Positions 1 through 5,527 of a DNA stretch of 8,066 nt are shown here, in pieces. Position 1 is the stretch's first letter. The number at the start of each line of letters is the position of its first letter. This DNA is from Desulfobacteraceae bacterium (lineage in GTDB: Bacteria > Desulfobacterota > Desulfobacteria > Desulfobacterales > UBA11574), in assembly GCA_013203195.1 (NCBI GenBank), contig JABMQM010000365.1, positions 1 through 8,066 of the forward strand, written 5' to 3'. The translations under genes were made by a program, and so were the position numbers. The notes beneath the pieces are model-generated. The model searched no databases and was not told the DNA's origin. It saw nothing but the letters and a program-made list of their open reading frames with translations.

Positions 1-53
1 ACAGTTATCAGTGAGAAGTTATCAGTAAAAGGAAACTGATAACTGATAACTGA
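1..53. repeat. Fold-back heptamer repeat (TCAGTTA/TCAGTGA family)
   Basis: Heptamers of the form TCAGTTA, TCAGTGA and TCAGTAA on the plus strand are followed, after an AAAAGGAA spacer, by the complementary form AACTGAT. Bases 17-26 pair perfectly with 35-44 around an 8-nt loop, and 2-9 pair with 45-52. The two stems are separated by a 7-nt bulge (10-16), exactly one repeat unit. The sequence is the same family as the large array at 3971-4180. It lies about 55 nt beyond the stop of the minus-strand DUF2007 gene, so it could shape the 3' end of that transcript. No U-tract is visible before the window edge, so I do not call it a terminator. Confidence 0.75.
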
Positions 54-108
54 CATTAGTGTCTTTGTGCCTTGGTGGCCAATATTTCTTGGTTGCAGCC
101 TGTTTGCG

Positions 109-357
109 TCAGGTTTCATGGTCTTGAGACCTTATATCGTTAAGAATATCAAGAATCTCCTGTTTGTAAGTATGCGGAGCGCACAACTGCCCCCACCCCT
201 TTTGAACCTGAAACAGACCGTCATAAGCCGTATCATGATATGAACGGATGCGGTGGGGAATATTTTGTTCCGTCAAGATGGATTCGATCACCTGTGCTTC
301 GATGATATTTTCCAATACGGAAACTTCAATAAAGGCCTGTTCGTGATTTTCGTCCAT
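109..357 (-). CDS. DUF2007-family small protein
   Basis: This encodes an 82-residue soluble protein with no signal peptide or membrane segment. It matches the DUF2007 pattern ('putative prokaryotic signal transducing protein'). The N-terminal half has a beta strand, then a helix of the form IIEAQVIESILTEQNIPHRIR (about residues 18-38). A second strand carries a GWGQLCAP segment (about 55-62), followed by a helix with EILDILNDI (about 67-75). The molecular role of DUF2007 proteins is not established, although the fold resembles small regulatory ligand-binding domains. The start is ATG at 357, with a weak GGAA 7 nt upstream and no competing start. It follows tyrA by 44 bp on the same strand, so cotranscription is likely. 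Nothing ties it functionally to tyrosine synthesis beyond position. Confidence 0.8.
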   Translation of the reverse strand: MDENHEQAFIEVSVLENIIEAQVIESILTEQNIPHRIRSYHDTAYDGLFQVQKGWGQLCAPHTYKQEILDILNDIRSQDHET

Positions 358-401
358 CAGATCATTCCATTATACAATCGCTTCACGATTCTATGTCTGG
401 T

Positions 402-1586
402 TTAGAAACGGTCGATCAATTTATCAATCAAATAAGTACTCTCCCGCATGGCCTGTTCGCTAAAAGAGCCGAACCAGTCTGCGATTTTTTTAAACTCAGC
501 GCAAAACATCTCTTTATCACCCTTTTCGATCATGGAAAGATTTTCTGCCACAGAGGCCAGATAATCTTTCAAAAGGACGCGCCGTTGAGGAGAAGCTAAT
601 ATGATTTCAGAGTACAACAAGGGGTCTTGGGCGAAAAGCCGTCCCACCATTCCCAGCTCAAGACGATAAATGGGACTGGAAAATTCGAGCGTGCGAGTCA
701 GATCGATATTACGGCGGCACAAAAACTGACCAAACGCGAAAGTTGCAAAATGCCGCAGCGTTTGAACGATGGCCATAATATCATCATGCTCTTTGGCATT
801 TACTTCCATGGGAACGCAGCCCCAGAGGCTGAACTGGTCGATCAGCCATTGGCAATCCTGGTGATCCCTGCCGGGAGTGACCACAACGATCTGTTTGTCC
901 ATGGTTGAAGTAGCCGGGCCAAATAGTGGATGCAAACCGATAACCGGTCCTTGATGAGCTTCCAGCATGGCAGTTAAAGGCAGCTGCTTGATACTGGTAA
1001 TATCAGCCAAAACACAATCAGCGGGCAGATGCGGACCAAGTTTCAGGGCCACTGCGCCGGTTACCTCAATGGGCACACTGATTATCGCCAGTTTAATGCC
1101 GGTGCACAGTTTGCCGACATGCGGCCAGTCGTCTTGATCCAGGAGGCGTACTTTGTAACCGGCATCGGAAAACCATCGCCGAAAGTATTGTCCCATGCTG
1201 CCTCGGCCGCCGACGAGAAGAACGGTTGCACCGTCACGGACACCTTTTTTGGCCATTCGAGCTGTTTGTTCCGCCCGGGATTGGCGCAGGATAAGCCGGT
1301 AAAGCTCTTCAACGTAATCCGGGTCGAGTCCGGCATCATCTCCCTGAATACGCCTGTCGGAGATCAGGTTTTCTTCCCGCGCCGGATGGTAGACTGGAAT
1401 ATTATATGTTTTTTTCAGGGATAATACACTCTGGACCTCAACTTGACGTTTTGCAAGCAGAGCGACGATTTGACTGTCAATGTTGTCGATTTGTCGTCGT
1501 AAATCTTCAAGTTTTTGATCGGTATCACGGCCTGCTTTATTTTCTGTCGACAACCGGGATGTTTGCTTTGAATGATCAGTTTTCAT
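402..1586 (-). CDS. tyrA: Bifunctional chorismate mutase / prephenate dehydrogenase (T-protein)
   Basis: This 394-residue cytoplasmic enzyme converts chorismate to prephenate and then, with NAD+, to 4-hydroxyphenylpyruvate, the precursor of tyrosine. The N-terminal AroQ-type mutase domain (about 24-110) has the expected residues: R30 in LRRQID, R47 in LLAKR, K58, E71 in PAREEN and Q107. The dehydrogenase domain starts at a Rossmann motif, GGRGSMG (126-132). It continues with SVPIEVT (170-176), the catalytic histidine H219 in GLHPLFGP, RHFATFAFG (278-286) and SSPIYRLELGMVGRLFAQDP (303-322), which carries a substrate-binding arginine. Length and order match the E. coli T-protein (373 aa), with about 20 extra N-terminal residues. 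No ACT domain is present. ATG 1586 has GGAAG four bases upstream. The gene is probably the first of a two-gene unit with the DUF2007 gene. The fused mutase/dehydrogenase architecture is best known from gammaproteobacteria. Confidence 0.95.
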   Translation of the reverse strand: MKTDHSKQTSRLSTENKAGRDTDQKLEDLRRQIDNIDSQIVALLAKRQVEVQSVLSLKKTYNIPVYHPAREENLISDRRIQGDDAGLDPDYVEELYRLILRQSRAEQTARMAKKGVRDGATVLLVGGRGSMGQYFRRWFSDAGYKVRLLDQDDWPHVGKLCTGIKLAIISVPIEVTGAVALKLGPHLPADCVLADITSIKQLPLTAMLEAHQGPVIGLHPLFGPATSTMDKQIVVVTPGRDHQDCQWLIDQFSLWGCVPMEVNAKEHDDIMAIVQTLRHFATFAFGQFLCRRNIDLTRTLEFSSPIYRLELGMVGRLFAQDPLLYSEIILASPQRRVLLKDYLASVAENLSMIEKGDKEMFCAEFKKIADWFGSFSEQAMRESTYLIDKLIDRF

Positions 1587-1909
1587 TATACTTCCAGTTT
1601 CAAAGGCCTCATAATGGTGTTGGGCTTTAGTGTTTTTCTTGAAATATATGCAGACATATCAGCTCGTTAGAGACAAATCGCCCAACTTCTCATAAGTGTG
1701 GGTGATCATTGTAGTTATCATATTCATTGAGTATTTGGCAAGGGTCAGCCTGAATATAAATGCCATTTTTGAAAATCAAGATGTCTGGTGCAGGTTGATC
1801 TTGCCTTTGTTGTAAAATCAGAGTAAGTATCATATCTGAGTGATAATGCATGTAATCTCAGCGCGACATCAAATCCAAAACATTGATTAAACCACAGACT
1901 TTTTTAGGA
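1587..1909. other. Divergent intergenic region between tyrA and the lipoprotein gene
   Basis: These 323 bases hold no convincing gene on either strand. The region must contain the promoters for tyrA (leftward) and for the lipoprotein gene (rightward). The best rightward -10 candidate is GATAAT at 1842-1847, but no good -35 lies at the right distance. A leftward -35-like TTGTCT (complement of 1671-1676) lacks a clear partner. A small inverted repeat, ATATG-CAGA-CATAT, sits near 1645-1658 and could be an operator. No riboswitch, attenuator hairpin with U-tract, or TyrR-type box was recognised. Confidence 0.5.
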
Positions 1910-3991
1910 ATGAATCCCTTAAAGCCGATCGCCATAATATTGCTTCTGCTGCTGCAAATCGTTTTGGGGGGCTGTCTGCCCAAAACAACTGTTTTAACTG
2001 TTCCCGTAGAGACCGGCCCCGGAAAGGAACTCTTTTCAAAGGCTGAAAAATTGTTTCAGGCAAAGTCTTACCAGAAAGCCCGTGAGGCCTATAATGAATA
2101 TATTGCCCAATTTCCGGACGGGCCACTGGCCGGCGGCGCTTTTTTAAAAATAGGGGCTATCCATGCGGCCCTTGGCAGCCACTCAAAGGCGCGCGATGTT
2201 TACCAACGACTGATTGACGCATACCCGGGCAGTTCATTTGCCCGGGATGCCCGGGTTGAAATCCTGATCAGCTATTACTACGAAGGCATGTACTCAGAAG
2301 TTATCGAGCAGGCGGCCGACTTTCTCAAAGGAACTGTTCCCAGAGTATCTTTTCTCAGAACACATCTACTTTTAGGGGATACTTATTTAGCCATGGGCTC
2401 CCCGGTGGATGCCGTAACTAACTATGTCTTGGCATATAAAAAAGCAAAGGATTCAGAAAAAAAGGGCGTTATTTCCCGACTCGAGGAGGCTGTTGCACAG
2501 CTTGAATCAGAAGAGTTCGTCTTTCTTTTAAACCGCACGGAGGATGGGTTTCCGGCCGGTTATCTCCTGTACCAGATAGGGCTCAACCACCTGGAAGAAG
2601 AAGATTACGAGGATGCTGAAAGAGTGCTGTCGATCTTTATCGAAAATTTCCCGGGGCATGAAAAAAGCCAACAGGCTCAAATTCTGCTTGAAACGATCAG
2701 CAAAAATTCTGTCTATAGCCGCTACACCATAGGCTGCTTGCTGCCTTTTAGCGGCCCTTACGGAGCTTATGGCAACCGGGCACTCAAAGGAGTTGAACTT
2801 GCTCTGAACCGTTTCAGCTCCCAAAATGTCGACCATGCGATCAAGATAATCTTTAAAGACACAGGGTCTGATCCTGATAAAGCCGCTGAAGCTGTAAAAG
2901 AACTGTTCAAAGAGAATGTCGCCGCCATTATCGGTCCGCTGGTTACAGCCGAAACCGCTGGTGTGGAGGCTCAACACAGCGGGATCCCCATCATCACTTT
3001 AACCCAAAAAGAAGACATTACTCAGATCGGCGACTATGTCTTCAGAAATTTTTTTACCCCCGCCATGCAGGTAAAAACCATTTTATCTTTTGCCGTTGAA
3101 TCGCTCGGGCTGAAACGTTTTGCAATTCTTTATCCTGACGAAAATTATGGGAAGACCTTTATGAATTTGTTCTGGGATGAAGTGCTTGCCCGTGGAGGCA
3201 GAATTGTCGGCGCTGAATCATACAACTCGACACATACTGATTTTGCCGATCCCATTAAAAAACTCGTGGGGCTTTATTATGAAGTGCCTGAGGATCTTAA
3301 AGCCGAGATGAATCGGGCATATGAGGATGAAAATGATCTGGACATGATCGATAATTTTATCGATATGGACTTCCAGTTTGCATACGATACCAATGATAAT
3401 GACCAAGCGGAAGAACCAGCCAAAGAGCCGGACGATGAACAAACAAAAGAGACTGATCAAAAAGATGAAGAGGAAAAAGAACCTGAACCCATTATTGACT
3501 TTGATGCCGTTTTCATCCCTGATGCACCCACGAAGTCCGGACTAATTATACCTCAACTGGCATATTATGATGTCCAGGACACCTATCTTTTAGGCACTAA
3601 TTTGTGGCATTCCGACAGTCTGATCGAGATGTCGCGGCGATATGCCCAGGGTGCCGTATTGACGGATGGTTTTTTTGCACAGAGCGATTCAGCCAATGTA
3701 AAAGACTTTGTTAAAGATTTCCGAAAGACTTACGGGGAAGACCCGGGATTCATTGAGGCCATCGCCTATGACACCGCTATGATTCTGTTTGAAATGGTAA
3801 GCCGGCCCGAAATTCGATATAGAAGTGCGCTTAAAAAAGGACTCATGCAGCTTAACAACTACGAGGGGGTAACCGGCCTAACTGCATTTGACAGCAGCGG
3901 AGATGTACGCAAAAAATTATTTCTTCTTCAAATTAAAGGCAGGGGTTTTGTCGAATTAGAAAGGCACGAGCCAGTAAACAGTGCACAGTAA
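1910..3991 (+). CDS. TPR and periplasmic-binding-fold lipoprotein (penicillin-binding protein activator / LpoA-like)
   Basis: This encodes a 693-residue envelope lipoprotein. A hydrophobic signal (residues 7-19) ends in the lipobox LGGC with the lipidated cysteine at C22. The +2 residue is Leu, so by the enterobacterial rule it would be sent to the outer membrane. TPR-like repeats follow: KAEKLFQAKSYQKAREAY (about 44-61), then HSKARDVYQRLIDAYPGS, and a further one near 225-260. From about 272 (YTIGCLLPFSGPYGAYG) a type 1 periplasmic binding fold of the Peripla_BP_6/LpoA kind runs to the end, interrupted by a strongly acidic insert (about 472-527). Relatives either activate penicillin-binding proteins or bind small ligands; the sequence does not decide between them. 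The start is uncertain. ATG 1910 gives a typical 22-residue signal but has AGGA directly abutting it. TTG 1883 would add nine residues and has no Shine-Dalgarno. The last six codons and the stop lie in the heptamer array. waaA follows on the same strand. Confidence 0.85.
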   Translation: MNPLKPIAIILLLLLQIVLGGCLPKTTVLTVPVETGPGKELFSKAEKLFQAKSYQKAREAYNEYIAQFPDGPLAGGAFLKIGAIHAALGSHSKARDVYQRLIDAYPGSSFARDARVEILISYYYEGMYSEVIEQAADFLKGTVPRVSFLRTHLLLGDTYLAMGSPVDAVTNYVLAYKKAKDSEKKGVISRLEEAVAQLESEEFVFLLNRTEDGFPAGYLLYQIGLNHLEEEDYEDAERVLSIFIENFPGHEKSQQAQILLETISKNSVYSRYTIGCLLPFSGPYGAYGNRALKGVELALNRFSSQNVDHAIKIIFKDTGSDPDKAAEAVKELFKENVAAIIGPLVTAETAGVEAQHSGIPIITLTQKEDITQIGDYVFRNFFTPAMQVKTILSFAVESLGLKRFAILYPDENYGKTFMNLFWDEVLARGGRIVGAESYNSTHTDFADPIKKLVGLYYEVPEDLKAEMNRAYEDENDLDMIDNFIDMDFQFAYDTNDNDQAEEPAKEPDDEQTKETDQKDEEEKEPEPIIDFDAVFIPDAPTKSGLIIPQLAYYDVQDTYLLGTNLWHSDSLIEMSRRYAQGAVLTDGFFAQSDSANVKDFVKDFRKTYGEDPGFIEAIAYDTAMILFEMVSRPEIRYRSALKKGLMQLNNYEGVTGLTAFDSSGDVRKKLFLLQIKGRGFVELERHEPVNSAQ
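3323..3490 (+). other. Acidic low-complexity insert within the lipoprotein
   Basis: About 56 codons (residues 472-527 of the 693-residue form) encode a charged, disorder-prone stretch rich in Asp, Glu, Asn, Gln and Lys. It includes runs such as KDEEEKEPEPI. It interrupts the periplasmic binding fold between a helix ending DLKAEMNRA and the strand IIDFDAVFIPD, where the chain normally passes from the first lobe into the second. The reading frame is intact and no internal nucleotide repeat is obvious, so it reads as a surface loop expansion rather than an insertion sequence. Confidence 0.7.
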
Positions 3992-4187
3992 TCAGTGGCC
4001 AGTGAGCAGTGAGCAGTGACCAGTGATCAGTGACCAGTAACCAGTAACCAGTAGCCAGTAGCCAGTAGCCAGTAAACAGTAAACAGTAACCAGTAAACAG
4101 TAACCCGTAACTCGCAACTCGCAACTCGCAACCCGCAACTCGTAACCCAAAACCACTAACTCGTAACCCTAAAACAATAACTCAACC
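3971..4187 (+). repeat. Degenerate 7-bp tandem array, (N)CAGTRR grading into CTCGCAA
   Basis: Reading from 3971, 30 consecutive heptamers keep exact 7-bp phase to 4180. Nineteen are of the form NCAGTNN (CCAGTAA, CCAGTAG, CCAGTGA, GCAGTGA, TCAGTGA, ACAGTAA). From 4104 the units change to CCCGTAA and then CTCGCAA (three identical copies at 4111, 4118 and 4125), CCCGCAA and CTCGTAA, and then decay to about 4187. Locally identical neighbours (three CCAGTAG, three CTCGCAA) suggest expansion by slippage. The array fills the whole gap between the lipoprotein gene and waaA and overlaps the former's 3' end. It resembles in kind the heptanucleotide STRR sequences described in cyanobacteria, though homology is not implied. 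Confidence 0.93.
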
Positions 4188-4189
4188 TG

Positions 4190-5497
4190 ATGAACCTGGC
4201 CTATAGAGTATATAGCTTCCTTAGTTCTATCATTTTTATAGCCTTTTTTCCGCCCTTCTGGTTATATACCCGCCTCAGCGGCCGCTATAGCGACAATTTG
4301 AACCAGCGTTTGGGACTATACTCTGACGAACTTGTAGAGGGTATTGCCGGATCGCCTCGAATCTGGATTCATGCTGTTTCAGTGGGAGAGGTAAGTGCCG
4401 CTATGGCCGTTATTGAATCTCTTTTTCTGCTGATGCCGGACTGTGCCGTCATTCTTTCAACCACGACAGAACATGGCCAGGCATTTGCCAAAGACAAACT
4501 GGGATCACGTGGCGTTTGCATATATGCACCGGTCGATTTTGTCATCTCTGTTCGCAAAGCCTTGGCAGCTCTTAAGCCGGACGTTCTGGTCTGCCTGGAG
4601 ACCGAAATATGGCCGAACTGGCTGCTTGAGGCCAAACGAATGGGGATAAAAACAGCCCTGGTGAACGGCAGAATTTCCGTGCGCTCCATAAAGGGATACT
4701 TAAAGATCCGGCCATTAATAAAAGCAACATTAAAACATATTAGCGCCTTTAGCATGATTTGCCAGGCTGATGCGAAACGGATAGAAATGATGGGAGCACC
4801 ACCAGCAAGAATCGAAATAAACGGAAATGCAAAATATGATCTGCTGCTTAAAAATACGGATACATCTGTTCAAACAAAAATGGAGAGGCTTTTTTGCTTG
4901 AAAGGAGGCCAGCCGGTTTTTGTGGCAGGAAGTACCCGCAGCTCGGAAGAAGAAATCATTCTCGATGTTTATGAAAAAATTCTCCGATCTGTACCCGAAA
5001 CCCTGCTTATTATCGCTCCAAGGCATGTCCAGCGGGCGCATCAAATCTCCACTCTGGTTAAGGACCGGGGGTTTTCATGCCAGCTCAGAACAGATCTAAG
5101 CAGAGAGGGTTTGCGGACGGCACCGATCGTAATCATCGACACCATTGGAGACCTGCAGGCCATTTACAGTGTCGCTTCAGTCGTTTTTTGTGGCGGAAGC
5201 CTGGTCCCGCTGGGTGGGCAAAACGTTTTAGAAGCCGCCGTCTGGAGCAAACCGGTGCTGTACGGTCCTTCAATGGAGGATTTCCTCGATGCCCAAGAGC
5301 TTCTCGATAAAACAGGCGGCGGCATCCAGGTAAAAGATGGGCTGGATCTGGCTGAAAAAGCTATATATTATCTTACGAACCCGGATGCTGCTGATCGTAT
5401 CGGAGCTTTGGCGAAAAAAGCGGTAATGTCAAACCATGGGGCTGCCGGCAAACACGCAGATGTGATCCATTGTCTCCTTAATCCGAATTTCTCATAA
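4190..5497 (+). CDS. waaA: 3-deoxy-D-manno-octulosonic acid (Kdo) transferase
   Basis: This 435-residue GT30 glycosyltransferase moves Kdo from CMP-Kdo to the lipid A precursor at the cytoplasmic face of the inner membrane. An N-terminal hydrophobic anchor (about 10-27) precedes the GT-B fold. Family motifs, in order, are IHAVSVGEV with the catalytic-base glutamate E67, LETEIWPNW (136-144), VNGRIS (158-163), GNAKYD (212-217), AGSTRSSEEE (246-255), APRH (276-279), DTIGDL (317-322) and FCGGSLVPLGGQNVLEAA (333-350). Length fits the usual 420-435. The sequence cannot show whether it adds one, two or more Kdo residues. ATG 4190 gives a normal family N-terminus, but there is no Shine-Dalgarno: the bases upstream are the end of the heptamer array. 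It probably shares a transcript with the lipoprotein gene, whose stop is 198 bp upstream. Its stop lies 30 bp from that of the convergent pfk gene. Confidence 0.96.
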   Translation: MNLAYRVYSFLSSIIFIAFFPPFWLYTRLSGRYSDNLNQRLGLYSDELVEGIAGSPRIWIHAVSVGEVSAAMAVIESLFLLMPDCAVILSTTTEHGQAFAKDKLGSRGVCIYAPVDFVISVRKALAALKPDVLVCLETEIWPNWLLEAKRMGIKTALVNGRISVRSIKGYLKIRPLIKATLKHISAFSMICQADAKRIEMMGAPPARIEINGNAKYDLLLKNTDTSVQTKMERLFCLKGGQPVFVAGSTRSSEEEIILDVYEKILRSVPETLLIIAPRHVQRAHQISTLVKDRGFSCQLRTDLSREGLRTAPIVIIDTIGDLQAIYSVASVVFCGGSLVPLGGQNVLEAAVWSKPVLYGPSMEDFLDAQELLDKTGGGIQVKDGLDLAEKAIYYLTNPDAADRIGALAKKAVMSNHGAAGKHADVIHCLLNPNFS

Positions 5498-5527
5498 AAA
5501 AATATAAAAAAGATGAGATAAACCCGG

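Noticed and set aside
1029..1424. Plus-strand 131-codon frame opposite tyrA.
   Set aside because: It lies wholly inside tyrA, which is conserved end to end. No ribosome-binding site or family resemblance was seen.
1810..1847. Sigma-70 promoter for the lipoprotein gene (TTGTAA at 1810, GATAAT at 1842).
   Set aside because: The two hexamers are 26 bp apart, and the only correctly spaced -10 (TATCTG at 1833) matches poorly, so no promoter feature is called.
2528..2977. Minus-strand 149-codon frame inside the lipoprotein gene.
   Set aside because: It is the shadow of a coding region with clear TPR and binding-fold motifs on the other strand, with no independent evidence.
3933..4124. Minus-strand 63-codon open frame with a hydrophobic heptapeptide repeat (LLFTGYW-like).
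   Set aside because: It is the reverse reading of the 7-bp array: 7 bp times 3 gives a 7-codon repeat, and the complement lacks stops. No ribosome-binding site, and it overlaps the end of the lipoprotein gene.
3971..4187. CRISPR array.
   Set aside because: Units are 7 bp and contiguous, with no unique spacers and no cas genes nearby.
5490..5518. Possible bidirectional terminator between the convergent waaA and pfkA genes (TCTCAT/ATGAGA, 17-nt A-rich loop).
   Set aside because: Only six weak base pairs around a long loop and no GC-rich stem. The A/T-rich tract may aid termination, but a hairpin call is not supported.
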